Assembly: GCF_900114535.1 (NCBI RefSeq)
Contig: NZ_FOTK01000007.1
Location: forward strand, 124,001 to 188,000
Source: Methylobacterium pseudosasicola
Lineage (GTDB): Bacteria; Pseudomonadota; Alphaproteobacteria; Rhizobiales; Beijerinckiaceae
DNA: 64,000 nt
Reading direction: 5' to 3'
Position 1 is the first letter of the stretch; every line of letters begins with the position of its first letter. Below the pieces are notes generated by a model, which saw only the letters and a program-made list of their open reading frames with translations, did no database searches and was not told the DNA's origin. The position numbers were made by a program, and so were the translations under genes. Shown here piece by piece: positions 16,684 to 26,090 of the stretch.

Positions 16684-17577
16684 ATGCCGCCCCGCCGACC
16701 GATGTTTTTTTTGGCACTCAGCAGCCTCGCTCTCGGACTCTGCGAGATGGTGCCTGCGCCAACTTCAGCCGCCGAGGCTCCGGCTGTCCCGGTGCCGCCG
16801 CCGCTTCCGCCGGAGCGGCCGAGAGAGCTGAAGCCTGTCCAGCCGGTCGAGCAGAAGCCCGCGCCGACATCCGAAGCCGCGAAGCCCACGCCGCCGGCCC
16901 GGCCGGCGGAGCTGACACCGGCCAAGGAGCCGGCCCAGGAGGCCCAAAAACCCGAGATCCCGACGCCGCCCCCGACCCCGCCGGAGCGGCCGCCGGAATT
17001 GTCCGGCGAGGCGGCGCTCGCCCTCAAGGTCGCGCCCCCGGACGACACCGCCTGCCGGACCCGCCTCAAGCGCCTCGGCGTCGCGTTCGAGCCGCTGCCG
17101 GCCATCGCCGAGGGCCAGTGCACCGCGCCGCTGCCGCTCAAGGTGACCAAGCTCGCCGACGACATCGCGCTGCCGGGCGGCGCGACCCTCACCTGTCAGG
17201 TGGCCGAATCCTTCGCGCGCTGGGCGACGGAGGTGCAGGTTGCGGCCGAAAAGACGCTCAAGCATCCGCTCACCGGGCTCGAACTCGGCGGCACCTATGT
17301 CTGCCGGGGCCAGAACCACGATGTCGACGCCAAGCTGAGCGAGCACGCCTTTGCGGCGGCGGTCGACGTGATGGGGTTTTCGTTCGCAGGGCGTGCGAGC
17401 GTCCCGGTGAAGGCGATGCCGGCGGGATCGGAGGAATCCGAGTTCTTGGCCTCCGTCCGCGGCAAGGCCTGTGGGTTCTTCCGGACGGTGCTGGGCCCCG
17501 GCAGCAACGCGGCCCATGCCAACCACTTCCACTTCGACGACCGCGAGCGCAACGCCGGCCATCGCCTGTGCGAGTAG
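16684..17577 (+). CDS. Extensin-like C-terminal domain protein, exported
   Basis: 297 residues. Start ATG at 16684 gives a signal peptide (RRPMFFLALSSLALGLCEMVPAPTSAAEA). Residues about 30-125 are proline-rich with repeated PPERP and PxxPP units, likely an extended spacer in the periplasm. The C-terminal half is the extensin-like (DUF882-related) domain: ALKVTKLADDIALPGGATLTC, YVCRGQNHDVDAKLSEHAFAAAVDV and the end AHANHFHFD, with the His/Asp residues of a D-alanyl-D-alanine-carboxypeptidase-like zinc fold. A peptidoglycan role is inferred. It precedes an L,D-transpeptidase on the same strand with an 82-base gap. Confidence 0.85.
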   Translation: MPPRRPMFFLALSSLALGLCEMVPAPTSAAEAPAVPVPPPLPPERPRELKPVQPVEQKPAPTSEAAKPTPPARPAELTPAKEPAQEAQKPEIPTPPPTPPERPPELSGEAALALKVAPPDDTACRTRLKRLGVAFEPLPAIAEGQCTAPLPLKVTKLADDIALPGGATLTCQVAESFARWATEVQVAAEKTLKHPLTGLELGGTYVCRGQNHDVDAKLSEHAFAAAVDVMGFSFAGRASVPVKAMPAGSEESEFLASVRGKACGFFRTVLGPGSNAAHANHFHFDDRERNAGHRLCE

Positions 17578-17659
17578 CGCGGCCTTAGCGGCGGAACGTT
17601 CAAGCCCGCTCGATACTTGTGCGACCGGAGTGCCCCCGCTCCTGGAGCGTTCGACGTCG

Positions 17660-18763
17660 ATGATGCAGAGATCCACGCGGCCGGTTTGCGCGGCTCTGCT
17701 GGCGTTCGGATTGGCGACTTCGGGCGCGCTGGCGCAGCCCGACAAGGCGCCGGCGCTGACATCCGAGGCGATCAACGCCGCCACCTTCAAGGCACCCGAG
17801 GCCGACAAGCCGGAGGCGAAGAAGGCCGAGACCAAGAAGTCCGGCAAGAAGGCCCGGAGCGCCAAGAAATCCGACGACAAGCCCGACCCGCTGATCGTGA
17901 AGGCGCAGGTCCTGCTCGACCGGGCGCGGTTCTTCCCCGGCGCGATCGACGGGCTGAAGGGCGAGAACTACCAGCGCGCGCTCTCGGCCTTCGCGGTGGC
18001 CCAGGGGCTGCCCGCCAGCCAGGACCTGACGCCCGAGCTCTGGGAAAAGCTCCAGGCGACGAGCGACAAGCCGGCCGTGTCCGATTACGCGCTCACCGAG
18101 GCCGACGCCTCCGGTCCCTACGTGGAAAAGATCCCGCCCAAGATGGAAGAGCAGGCCGATCTCAAGGAGCTCGGCTACACCAACCCGCGGGAGATGCTGG
18201 CCGAGCGGTTCCACATGAGCCGTGACCTCGTCAGCGCGCTCAATCCGGGCAAGCCCCTCGACAAGGCCGGCACGTCGATCATCGTGGCGGCGGTGGACCC
18301 GATGGGCACCGACAAGCCCAAGGGCAAGGACCTGCCGCAGGAGCCCAAGGTCGAGCGGATCGAGGTCGACAAGACCAGCCGCGACGTGCGCGCCTTCGGG
18401 GCCGACGGCAAGCTGCTCGGCTATTACCCGGCCTCCATCGGCAGCACCGAGAAGCCCGCCCCGAGCGGCGAGACCAAGGTGAAGGGCGTCGCCTTCGATC
18501 CGGACTACACCTACAATCCGAAATACGCGTTCAAGGGCGTGAAGACCAAGCAGAAGTTCTCGATCAAGCCGGGGCCGAACAACCCGGTTGGGCTGGTCTG
18601 GATCGACCTCGCGATCCCGAGCTACGGCATCCACGGCACGCCCGAGCCCGAGAAGGTCGGCAAGACCGAGTCCCACGGCTGTATTCGGTTGACCAACTGG
18701 AACGCCCGCGACCTCGCCGCCCACGTGACCCGCGGCGCCAAGGTGTCTTTCAAGGATGATTGA
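17660..18763 (+). CDS. L,D-transpeptidase (YkuD) with peptidoglycan-binding-like domain
   Basis: 367 residues. A signal peptide (VCAALLAFGLATSGALAQ) is followed by a Lys/Ala-rich linker. A peptidoglycan-binding-1-like helical domain (VKAQVLLDRARFFPGAIDG, near 75-115) and a LysM-like stretch around RFHMSRDLVSALNPGKPL come next. The C-terminal YkuD domain has the active-site signature IHGTPEPEKVGKTESHGCIR, with Cys as nucleophile. Such enzymes make 3-3 peptidoglycan cross-links or attach proteins to peptidoglycan in the periplasm. The upstream extensin-fold gene suggests a shared cell-wall role. Two adjacent ATGs (17660, 17663) are possible starts. Confidence 0.93.
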   Translation: MMQRSTRPVCAALLAFGLATSGALAQPDKAPALTSEAINAATFKAPEADKPEAKKAETKKSGKKARSAKKSDDKPDPLIVKAQVLLDRARFFPGAIDGLKGENYQRALSAFAVAQGLPASQDLTPELWEKLQATSDKPAVSDYALTEADASGPYVEKIPPKMEEQADLKELGYTNPREMLAERFHMSRDLVSALNPGKPLDKAGTSIIVAAVDPMGTDKPKGKDLPQEPKVERIEVDKTSRDVRAFGADGKLLGYYPASIGSTEKPAPSGETKVKGVAFDPDYTYNPKYAFKGVKTKQKFSIKPGPNNPVGLVWIDLAIPSYGIHGTPEPEKVGKTESHGCIRLTNWNARDLAAHVTRGAKVSFKDD

Positions 18764-19019
18764 GCCGGCCCGCGCGTTGTCCCGGCCCGAATGCCGACAA
18801 AAATGTATCGCCGGTTAACATCGATGCGGTCATTGCTCCGGGAACGGCAAGGGAACGCTTGACACATCCGGTATTCCGGGCGACGCCACAGGTGGTCTCG
18901 CGGACCGCCTGGCGATGCCGCCTCGGCGCTTCCCAGCGCTGCTCTTGCGGCTCGCGAGGCGAACCAATTGCACGGCAAGATCCCCGGTACGGGGGCGATC
19001 GAAGGGAAGACGGCCCGGC

Positions 19020-19409
19020 GTGACTGCTGACCCCAACGATGACGTCCTGAACGGCGTCCGCGTGCTCGTCGTCGAGGACGAAGCCGCCATCTCGATGCTG
19101 CTCGAGGACATGCTGCTCGACTTCGGCTGTGAAGTGGTCGGCCCGGCTGCGCGCCTGGCAACCGCCCTCGAAATGGCCTCCCAGGAGACGTTCGAGATCG
19201 CGATCCTCGACGTGAACGTCGCCGGGGAGCCGATCTACCCGGTGGCCGAAGCGATCGTGCAGCGCGACCTGCCGCTGGTGTTCTCAACCGGCTACGGCGG
19301 CGCCGGCATCCGCGAGCCGTTCCGCGACCGGCCGGTGGTGCAGAAGCCGTTCAGCCAGGCCGATCTCAAGCGCACGCTGATCGGCGCGATCCGCGCCGCC
19401 CGGGGCTGA
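19020..19409 (+). CDS. Single-domain response regulator (receiver only)
   Basis: 129 residues from GTG at 19020, which has GAAGGGAAG upstream. The receiver fold is complete: acidic pair in VLVVEDEAAISMLLEDML, phospho-acceptor Asp in IAILDVNVAG, Ser/Thr in LVFSTGYGG and Lys in VVQKPFSQ. No output domain follows, so it works like CheY or FixJ-type relay proteins by protein contacts. No sensor kinase lies nearby, so the partner is unknown. Four chemoreceptors elsewhere in the window are a possible but unproven link. Confidence 0.9.
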   Translation: MTADPNDDVLNGVRVLVVEDEAAISMLLEDMLLDFGCEVVGPAARLATALEMASQETFEIAILDVNVAGEPIYPVAEAIVQRDLPLVFSTGYGGAGIREPFRDRPVVQKPFSQADLKRTLIGAIRAARG

Positions 19410-19418
19410 CGCTTCGCG

Positions 19419-19796
19419 TCACAGCCCCTCGATGGTGAAGACGTCCGGCAGATGCGCCGGCCATTCGCCGGGGCCGACGAAGACCGCGTCGGCCCGCAGG
19501 GTCATCCCCGCGCACCAGGGATTACGGCCGATCCAGGCCCGCACGGCGCGGGAGAAGCGCCGCCGCTTCGCCGCATCGATCGCCACGCGCGCATCGTCCA
19601 GGCTCGACCGCGCCTTCACCTCGACGAACACGATGGTGCGCGGGCGCCGGACGATCAGGTCGATCTCCCCCCCAGCGAAGCTCACCCGCCGCTCCATCGG
19701 CCAGTAGCCCTTCAGCAGCAGGGCCGCCATGGCGAGCCATTCGGCCCGGTGTCCGCGCAGATGGGCGGCGCGACGCCGCAAGGCTTGGTCCGGCAC
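19419..19796 (-). CDS. yraN: UPF0102 (YraN) family protein
   Basis: 125 residues. It has the nuclease-like core of the family: GEIDLIVRR followed by [10 protein letters not shown], giving the Asp...Glu-x-Lys arrangement of PD-(D/E)XK folds, plus a final helix pair ([15 protein letters not shown]). The biochemical role is uncertain. GTG start at 19796. It is 8 bases from the rsmI stop on the same strand, the usual rsmI-yraN pairing. Confidence 0.9.
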   Translation of the reverse strand: MPDQALRRRAAHLRGHRAEWLAMAALLLKGYWPMERRVSFAGGEIDLIVRRPRTIVFVEVKARSSLDDARVAIDAAKRRRFSRAVRAWIGRNPWCAGMTLRADAVFVGPGEWPAHLPDVFTIEGL

Positions 19797-19804
19797 GGCT
19801 CAAC

Positions 19805-20779
19805 TCAACCCTGGCTGTCCCGGGCCAGCACCAGCGCCCGGGCATAGACGGCGCGGCGCGGCTGTCCGGTCTCGTCCGCGACAAGGCTCGCCGCATCCTT
19901 GATCGAGTGCCGCTCCAGAGCGGTGCGGATCAACGCGTCGAGGGCGGCATCCCCCTCGGCCGGGCGGTCCGGCGTCGTGGCCGCGCCGATGATCACGACA
20001 ATTTCGCCCTTCGGCGCACCTTCCTGCCCGAACCGCTCGCTAAGGGAGCCCAGCGTGTCCCGGCGGATGGTCTCATAAAACTTGGTCAGCTCGCGCGTCA
20101 CCGCGGCCGGACGGTCGGCGCCGAGCACGGCGGCGGCATCGGCCAGCATCTCGGGCAGGCGGTGGGGCGACTCGAACAGGACCAGCGTGCCCGGCACCTG
20201 GATCAGGGCTTCAAGCCGATTGCGCCGCGCCCCGGCCTTCTGCGGCAGGAACCCCTCGAAGAAGAACCGGTCGGTGGGCAGGCCGGCCGCCACCAGGGCG
20301 GTCATCACCGCCGACGGCCCCGGCACAGGCGTGATCGCGATCCCGGCCTCGATCGCCGCCTGGACCAGCTTGTAGCCGGGGTCCGACACGAGCGGCGTGC
20401 CGGCATCCGAGACCAGGGCCAGGGCCTCGCCGGCCTGGAGCCGCGCCACCATCCTGTCGCGCACGGTCTCGTTCGAATGCTCGTGATAGGCGAGCAGCGG
20501 CGTGGTGATGCCGTAATGCGCCAGCAGCGTCCGGGTCACACGGGTATCCTCGGCCAGCACCGCATCGGCAGCCGCCAGGGTCGCGAGCGCCCGGATGGTG
20601 ATGTCGCGCAGGTTGCCGATCGGCGTCGCCACGATGTGCAGCCCCGGCGAAAGCGGCTCGGTCTCGCTGGCCAGCCCGAAGGCCGTGAAGGTGGTGTTGC
20701 GCGGACGGTCCGCACCCGGTTTGTGAGACGTGGGTTTGGTTGAGATCGGGGACCCCGGGTCATCGAATCGGCGTGTCAT
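19805..20779 (-). CDS. rsmI: 16S rRNA (cytidine-1402-2'-O)-methyltransferase
   Basis: 324 residues. RsmI methylates the ribose of C1402 in 16S rRNA with S-adenosylmethionine, fine-tuning the P-site. Family motifs are LHIVATPIGNLRDITIRAL at the start of the catalytic domain, LAEDTRVT, ALVSDAGTPLVSDPG, and TPVPGPSAVMTALVAAGLP. About 45 extra residues precede the domain, as in many Rhizobiales proteins. Start ATG at 20779 is taken; a later start inside the extension is possible. It is followed by yraN and is divergent from the lipoprotein gene. Confidence 0.95.
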   Translation of the reverse strand: MTRRFDDPGSPISTKPTSHKPGADRPRNTTFTAFGLASETEPLSPGLHIVATPIGNLRDITIRALATLAAADAVLAEDTRVTRTLLAHYGITTPLLAYHEHSNETVRDRMVARLQAGEALALVSDAGTPLVSDPGYKLVQAAIEAGIAITPVPGPSAVMTALVAAGLPTDRFFFEGFLPQKAGARRNRLEALIQVPGTLVLFESPHRLPEMLADAAAVLGADRPAAVTRELTKFYETIRRDTLGSLSERFGQEGAPKGEIVVIIGAATTPDRPAEGDAALDALIRTALERHSIKDAASLVADETGQPRRAVYARALVLARDSQG

Positions 20780-20914
20780 CGCGGGCGATCTTGCCACACT
20801 CCGCACCCCACGTCGCGGCTGCGCGTCGAGACCGGGGGCAAGTCGCCACCGGTGCGTTTACATTTGAAAAACGCCCGGTCAGGTTGTTCGTGCCCGCCCG
20901 AAGGAGACTGCGCC

Positions 20915-22201
20915 ATGGCGCGTCCGAAACGTGGGCGGGACCGTCTCGCGCGCGTCGCCGCCCTGACCGCCATCCTCGGCACCCTGTCGCTGACGCTGGG
21001 CGGCTGCCTCGGATTCGGCGGTTCGAGCGCGTCCCGGCGCGCGCCTCCGGCCCGGGCCGAGCTGTCGCCGCCCGCGGATGTGCCGCTGAGTGTCACGCCG
21101 GCGAATCCGGCCGGTTCCTCACCGCCCCTGACGCCCGCGGCTGCGGGTGGCAACCGCATCGGCTCCGGCTCCGTCAAGGTCGCGCTGGTCCTGCCGCTCA
21201 CCGGCACGGGCATGGCGGTGGGCAGCGCGATGCGAAACGCCGCCCAGCTCGCCTATGACGAGGGGCAGCAGCCGGACCTGACCATCCTGGTCGAGGACGA
21301 CCGCGGCAGCCCGGACGGCGCCCGGGACGCGACCCAGGATGCCCTCAAGCAGGGCGCCGACATCGTGCTCGGCCCGGTCTTCGCCGCCAACGTCCAGGCC
21401 GCCGCCGTGCCGGCCAAGGCCGCGGGCAAGCCGGTGATCGGGTTCTCGACGGACGCCTCCGTGGCGTCCCGGGGGATCTATCTCCTCAGCTTCCTGCCGC
21501 AGCCGGAGGTCGACCGGATCGTCGACGAATCCGTCGCCGACGGAAAGCGCTCCTTCGCGGCCCTGATTCCGGAGACCGCCTACGGCAACGCGGTCGAGGC
21601 CGAGTTCCGCGAGGCGGTGGCCCGCAAGGGCGCCCGGGTCGCGGCGGTGGAGCGCTACGCCCCGGGAGCGCCGGGGCCGGCGGTCGAGCGGCTGGCCCGG
21701 GTCATCACCGGGTCCGGCGCCACGGCCGACGCGCTGTTCATCCCGGAGACCGCCGAGGCCATGCCGGCGGTGGCCGCTGCCCTGACCAAGGCCGGCTACA
21801 ACCCAGCCCGCGTCCGGCCGGTCGGCACCGCCCTCTGGAACGAGCCGGCCCTGTTCGCCCTACCCGCGCTCCAGGGCGGACGCTTCGCCTCGCCCGACCG
21901 GAACGGCTTCTCCAATTTCAGCGGCCGGTATCAGGCCCGGTTCGGCTCGGTGCCCCCACGGGTCGCCTCGCTCGCCTACGACGCCGTGATGCTGTCGGCG
22001 GCGCTGACCCGGCAATATGGGTCCCAGCGCTTCGCTGAGACGACTCTAACCAACGCCTCGGGCTTCGCCGGGACGGACGGCACGTTCCGGTTCCGCCCGG
22101 AGGGCCTGAGCGAGCGGTCTCTGGCGGTCTACGAGATCCGCAACAACGCCGCGACCCTGGTCAGCCCGGCCCCGCGCGTTCTGGCGAAGCCGGGGACCTG
22201 A
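20915..22201 (+). CDS. Penicillin-binding protein activator (LpoA-like) lipoprotein
   Basis: 428 residues. ATG at 20915 follows AAGGAG at ideal distance. A lipoprotein signal (AALTAILGTLSLTLGGC) gives a lipid-anchored Cys near residue 31. After a Pro/Ala linker comes a periplasmic-binding-protein fold of the leucine-binding class (VKVALVLPLTGTGMAVG, DDRGSPDGARDATQDAL, VLGPVFAANVQAAA). The fold matches proteins annotated as LpoA-like activators of PBP1A in alphaproteobacteria. It is divergent from rsmI, the same neighbourhood lpoA has in E. coli (rsmI-lpoA-yraN), which supports the assignment. Confidence 0.87.
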   Translation: MARPKRGRDRLARVAALTAILGTLSLTLGGCLGFGGSSASRRAPPARAELSPPADVPLSVTPANPAGSSPPLTPAAAGGNRIGSGSVKVALVLPLTGTGMAVGSAMRNAAQLAYDEGQQPDLTILVEDDRGSPDGARDATQDALKQGADIVLGPVFAANVQAAAVPAKAAGKPVIGFSTDASVASRGIYLLSFLPQPEVDRIVDESVADGKRSFAALIPETAYGNAVEAEFREAVARKGARVAAVERYAPGAPGPAVERLARVITGSGATADALFIPETAEAMPAVAAALTKAGYNPARVRPVGTALWNEPALFALPALQGGRFASPDRNGFSNFSGRYQARFGSVPPRVASLAYDAVMLSAALTRQYGSQRFAETTLTNASGFAGTDGTFRFRPEGLSERSLAVYEIRNNAATLVSPAPRVLAKPGT

Positions 22202-23377
22202 TCAAGCCGCCAGCTCGGCCACGACGGCGTTGAGCACCGGCGCCCCGCGGGGCGTGGCGGCGATCCGGCCGCCCGGCAGGCGGTGCAGCAGGCCGTCGCC
22301 CAACAGCATGCCGATGCGGTTGCCGTTGAGCGGCCGGCCCTTCAGGGCGGCGTAGCGCTCGGGATCGATCCCCTCGGCGAGCCGCAGGCCCATCACCAGG
22401 AACTCGTCGGCCTGGTCGGCGGGCGAGAGTGTCTCGGTCTCGACGATGCCGTGGCCCTCGCGCTCGACCCGCGCCAGCCAGGCCTCCGGGCCGCGCTCGG
22501 TGACAGTGCAGATCCGGCCCTCCGGCGTGACCAGCCGGCCATGCGCCCCGGGGCCGATGCCGGCATATTCGCCGTAGCGCCAGTAGAGCAGGTTGTGCCG
22601 GGATTCGGCGCCCGGCCGCGCGTGGTTGGAGATCTCGTAAGACGGCAGGCCCGCTTGGCCGCAGACCTCCTGGGTCACGTCGTAGAGGACCCGGCCGGTC
22701 TCGTCGTCCGGGGTCACCAGCTTGCCGGCGGCGGCGAGGCCGTGGAACGGCGTGCCGGGCTCGATGGTGAGCTGGTAGAGCGACAGGTGCTCGGCGGCCC
22801 GCGCCAGCGCTTCCGTCAGTTCGGCCCGCCACAGATCAGGCGTCTGGTCGGGCCGGGCATAGATGAGGTCGAACGAGGTCCGCGCGAACACGGCCTGCGC
22901 GATGCCGATCGCCGCGAACGCCTCCTCGGCATTGTGCAGCCGGCCGAGCTTTTTCAGGGAGGCGTCGTCGAAGGCCTGCACGCCCAGCGAGACCCGGTTG
23001 ACCCCGGCTGTCCGGTAGCCGCGGAAGCGGCCGGCTTCGACGCTTGACGGGTTCGCCTCCAGGGTAATCTCGACATCGGGCGCTATGGCCCAGTGCCCCG
23101 CCACCGCATCGAGGAGCCCCGCCACCGTCGCGGGCTCCATCAGCGAGGGCGTGCCGCCGCCGAGAAAGATGCTGGTGACGGTCCGGCCGGGGGTACGGGC
23201 GGCATTGTGCGCGATCTCCGCCCGGAAGGCGTCGAGGAAGCGCGGCTGGTCCACGCCAGCGTGCCGGACGTGGCTGTTGAAGTCGCAATACGGGCACTTC
23301 GCGGCGCAGAAGGGCCAGTGCAGGTAGATCCCGAAGCCCGCGTCGCGGGTCGGATGGTCCGGGCCGGTCGAAGTCAT
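22202..23377 (-). CDS. hemW: Radical SAM heme chaperone HemW
   Basis: 391 residues. The radical SAM motif CAAKCPYCDFNSH lies at about residues 24-36 and the GGGTPS motif follows at about 75. VSLGVQAFDDASLKKLGR and the C-terminal HemN-like region also fit. The HemW-type C-x3-C-x2-C-D-F spacing, rather than the longer N-terminal region of coproporphyrinogen dehydrogenase HemN, supports HemW, which inserts heme into respiratory proteins. It starts 38 bases after the rdgB stop on the same strand, and its stop abuts the convergent lipoprotein gene with no gap. Confidence 0.93.
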   Translation of the reverse strand: MTSTGPDHPTRDAGFGIYLHWPFCAAKCPYCDFNSHVRHAGVDQPRFLDAFRAEIAHNAARTPGRTVTSIFLGGGTPSLMEPATVAGLLDAVAGHWAIAPDVEITLEANPSSVEAGRFRGYRTAGVNRVSLGVQAFDDASLKKLGRLHNAEEAFAAIGIAQAVFARTSFDLIYARPDQTPDLWRAELTEALARAAEHLSLYQLTIEPGTPFHGLAAAGKLVTPDDETGRVLYDVTQEVCGQAGLPSYEISNHARPGAESRHNLLYWRYGEYAGIGPGAHGRLVTPEGRICTVTERGPEAWLARVEREGHGIVETETLSPADQADEFLVMGLRLAEGIDPERYAALKGRPLNGNRIGMLLGDGLLHRLPGGRIAATPRGAPVLNAVVAELAA

Positions 23378-23415
23378 GATCGACGGGATGTGAGCGTGCC
23401 GGCCCGGTTTGGCAA

Positions 23416-24045
23416 TCAGGAAGCCGGCGCCAGGCAGGCGCGGCTCAGCAGCACGAAGGCCCGGGCCCGGTGCGACAGCCCCTCGCCCTTCTGCCAATCG
23501 ACCCCGTGCTTCTCCTCGGCGCTCATCTCCCCGAAAGTCCGGGCATAACCGTCCGGCTGGAAGATCGGATCGTAGCCGAAGCCGGCCTCGCCCCGCGGCG
23601 GAACGAGGGTGCCGAACACGCGGCCCTCGAACAGCTCGGTATGGCCGTCCGGCCAGGCGAGCACGAGGGCGGAGACGAAATGCGCCTTCCGGTTGCTCGC
23701 ATCGCGCTGGTCCAGCTCGGAAAAAATCCGCGCCATGGCGCCGGAAAAGTCCTTGGTCGGGCCGGCCCAGCGGGCGGAGAAGATGCCGGGCGCGCCGTCG
23801 AGGGCATCGACGCACAGGCCGGAATCGTCCGCGAAGGCCGGCAGCCCGGTCGCCCGGGCAGCGGCGTGGGCCTTGATGGCGGCGTTCTCGGAGAACATCG
23901 TCCCGGTCTCGTCGGGCTCGGGCAGCTTGAGGTCGCCAGCCGAGACCGCCTCGATCCCGAACGGGGCCAGGAGCTCGCGCATCTCCGAGAGCTTGCCCGC
24001 ATTGTGGGTGGCGATGACCACCTTGCCGGTGAGAGGGCGGCTCAC
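23416..24045 (-). CDS. rdgB: RdgB/HAM1 family XTP/dITP pyrophosphatase
   Basis: 209 residues. It hydrolyses dITP, XTP and related non-canonical purine nucleotides, keeping them out of DNA. Motifs are [16 protein letters not shown] at the N-terminus, [22 protein letters not shown] in the middle and [12 protein letters not shown] near 155. GTG start at 24045 overlaps the rph stop (GTGA), so the two are coupled. rph-rdgB-hemW forms one minus-strand unit, a common order in alphaproteobacteria. Confidence 0.96.
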   Translation of the reverse strand: MSRPLTGKVVIATHNAGKLSEMRELLAPFGIEAVSAGDLKLPEPDETGTMFSENAAIKAHAAARATGLPAFADDSGLCVDALDGAPGIFSARWAGPTKDFSGAMARIFSELDQRDASNRKAHFVSALVLAWPDGHTELFEGRVFGTLVPPRGEAGFGYDPIFQPDGYARTFGEMSAEEKHGVDWQKGEGLSHRARAFVLLSRACLAPAS

Positions 24046-24755
24046 GCGATCGCCTCCTTCTGGAGCGCCACCAGCCGGTCGGTGCCGGCGCGGGCGAGAC
24101 GCAACAATTCGAGGAGCTGCGCTTCAGAGAACGGCTCCATCTCGGCGGTGCCCTGCACCTCGACGATGCCGCCCCTGCCGGTCAGCACGAAGTTGGCGTC
24201 GGTCTCGGCCGCCGAATCCTCGGCATAATCGAGGTCGAGCACGGGCGTGTTCTTGTACAGGCCGCAGGACACGGCGGCGACGTGGTCGCGCAGCGGGTCC
24301 ACCGAGATGATCGAGCGGGTGCGCATCCAGGCGAAGCAATCGTAGAGCGCCACCCAGGCGCCGGTGATCGCGGCGGTACGGGTGCCGCCATCGGCCTGGA
24401 TCACGTCGCAATCGACCGTGATCTGGCGCTCGCCCATGGCCGGCAGGTTCGTCACCGCCCGGAGCGAGCGGCCGATGAGGCGCTGGATCTCCTGGGTCCG
24501 GCCAGAGGGCTTGCCCGAATTGATCTCGCGCCGGGTCCGGTCGTGCGTCGCGCGCGGCAACATGGCATACTCGGCCGTGATCCAGCCCTTGCCGGAACCG
24601 CGCAGCCAGGGTGGCCCGCGCTCCTCGAGGGAGGCGGTGCAGAGCACGCGGGTGTTGCCGAAGCTGACCAGGCACGAGCCCTCGGCGTAGCGCGAGACCG
24701 CGCGCTCCAGGGTCACGGGCCGCAGCTCGTCGGCGGCGCGCTTCGAAGGCCTCAT
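24042..24755 (-). CDS. rph: Ribonuclease PH
   Basis: 237 residues, the family length. It is a phosphate-dependent 3' exoribonuclease that trims tRNA 3' ends. The sequence has [69 protein letters not shown] and the [18 protein letters not shown] block with its conserved acidic residues. ATG at 24755 opens the rph-rdgB-hemW unit. It is divergent from hrcA. Confidence 0.97.
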   Translation of the reverse strand: MRPSKRAADELRPVTLERAVSRYAEGSCLVSFGNTRVLCTASLEERGPPWLRGSGKGWITAEYAMLPRATHDRTRREINSGKPSGRTQEIQRLIGRSLRAVTNLPAMGERQITVDCDVIQADGGTRTAAITGAWVALYDCFAWMRTRSIISVDPLRDHVAAVSCGLYKNTPVLDLDYAEDSAAETDANFVLTGRGGIVEVQGTAEMEPFSEAQLLELLRLARAGTDRLVALQKEAIA

Positions 24756-24882
24756 GGCGGGCCCTTTCTGGTGAGAGAGTGAGGGCCGGGCTCTTAGGCC
24801 GCTGGGCCGGCGCGGGCAAGCATCGCCGTACGGATTGATCCCCGGACACCGGGCGGACATGATCGGACGACAGGATGACCGC

Positions 24883-25977
24883 GTGACCGACCTGAACCTC
24901 AACATTCCGCAAGGCCCATCGATGCAGGCGCTCGCCGCCCTCAACGAGCGCGCCCGCGAGATCTTCCGGCAGATCGTCGAGAGCTATCTCACGACCGGCG
25001 AGCCGGTGGGATCGCGCAACCTGGCGCGCATCCTCCCGATGACGCTATCGCCGGCCTCGATCCGCAACGTCATGGCGGATCTGGAGCATTCCGGCCTGAT
25101 CTTCGCGCCACACACCTCGGCCGGCCGCCTGCCGACCGAGTTGGGCCTGCGCTTCTTCGTCGACGCGATGCTCGAACTCGGCGATGTCGGCCAGGAGGAG
25201 CAGGCGCGGATCGAGGCGGAGATGCGCGCCGCCGCCTCCGGCCACACCTTCGATTCGGCCTTGGCCGCTGCCTCGACCATGCTGTCGGGCATCTCGCGCG
25301 GGGCCGGCGTGGTGCTGACCACCAAGGCCAACGTCCACCTGAAGCACATCGAATTCGTGCGCCTCGATCCGGCCCGGGCCCTGGTGGTGCTGGTCTCTGA
25401 CGACGGCTCGGTGGAGAACCGGTTGGTGGACCTGCCCCCCGGCCTGCCCGCCGGCGCGCTCCAAGAGGCCACGAACTTCCTCAACGCCCGGCTGCAGGGC
25501 CGCACCCTCGGGACCCTGCGGGCCGAGATCGAGGCCGGCCGCACCGCCATGAAGCGGGAGCTCGACGCACTGACCGAGCGCCTGGTCGATGCCGGACTGG
25601 CGACACCGGTGGGTCCGAGCGAGGCCCGTCAGCTGATCGTGCGCGGCCAAGCGAACCTGCTCGACGACCTGCGCGCCGTCGAGGATCTCGAGCGCATCCG
25701 CCTGCTCTTCAACGACTTGGAGACCCAGAAGGACGTCATCGACCTCCTGGCCCGAGCCGAGGGTGGCGAGGGCGTGCGGATCTTCATCGGCTCGGAGAAC
25801 AAGCTGTTCTCGCTGTCGGGCTCGTCGCTGATCGCCGCGCCGTTCCGGGACGGCTCGCAGAAGATCGTCGGCGTCGTCGGGGTGATCGGACCGACGCGGC
25901 TGAACTACGCCCGCATCGTGCCGATGGTCGACTACACCGCCCGGGTGGTCTCGAAGCTGCTCGACGGCGGGCGGTGA
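24883..25977 (+). CDS. hrcA: Heat-inducible transcription repressor HrcA
   Basis: 364 residues from GTG at 24883, which has AGGA at good spacing and gives the family-like N-terminus [13 protein letters not shown] at 24859 is the alternative. The winged-helix part includes [40 protein letters not shown] and [19 protein letters not shown]. The C-terminal GAF-like part ends [19 protein letters not shown]. HrcA represses groESL/dnaK-type genes through CIRCE operators. No CIRCE (TTAGCACTC-N9-GAGTGCTAA) is visible in its own upstream region, and grpE, the frequent neighbour, is not downstream. Confidence 0.95.
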   Translation: MTDLNLNIPQGPSMQALAALNERAREIFRQIVESYLTTGEPVGSRNLARILPMTLSPASIRNVMADLEHSGLIFAPHTSAGRLPTELGLRFFVDAMLELGDVGQEEQARIEAEMRAAASGHTFDSALAAASTMLSGISRGAGVVLTTKANVHLKHIEFVRLDPARALVVLVSDDGSVENRLVDLPPGLPAGALQEATNFLNARLQGRTLGTLRAEIEAGRTAMKRELDALTERLVDAGLATPVGPSEARQLIVRGQANLLDDLRAVEDLERIRLLFNDLETQKDVIDLLARAEGGEGVRIFIGSENKLFSLSGSSLIAAPFRDGSQKIVGVVGVIGPTRLNYARIVPMVDYTARVVSKLLDGGR

Positions 25978-25990
25978 TGATCCTGGCTTA

Positions 25991-26040
25991 GAGCGCTCGC
26001 CGCCGAAGTGGATACCGGTTCGGCGTCAGCGAGCGCGTCC
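25991..26040. repeat. Palindromic intergenic element, copy 1
   Basis: A nested hairpin: GCGCTCGC pairs with GCGAGCGC, and inside it CGCCGAA pairs with TTCGGCG around a loop containing GTGGATACCGG. The second copy at 55001-55050 shares cgctcgccgccga and gatgccggttcgg. Elements with this accgg(t)tcgg core recur between genes in Rhizobiales. Confidence 0.6.
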
Positions 26041-26053
26041 AATCGAGGACTTG

Positions 26054-26090
26054 GAGCCGTTCCCCATTGCAACGCGATCGGGAACGGCTC
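26054..26090. terminator. Inverted repeat between convergent hrcA and chemoreceptor genes
   Basis: GAGCCGTTCCC (26054-26064) pairs perfectly with GGGAACGGCTC (26080-26090) around a 15-base loop. It ends exactly at the chemoreceptor stop codon. It could terminate both converging transcripts; there is no clear T-tract. Confidence 0.5.

Noticed and set aside
24756..24882. CIRCE operator between rph and hrcA
   Set aside because: The gap was read on both strands; no TTAGCACTC/GAGTGCTAA pair is present.
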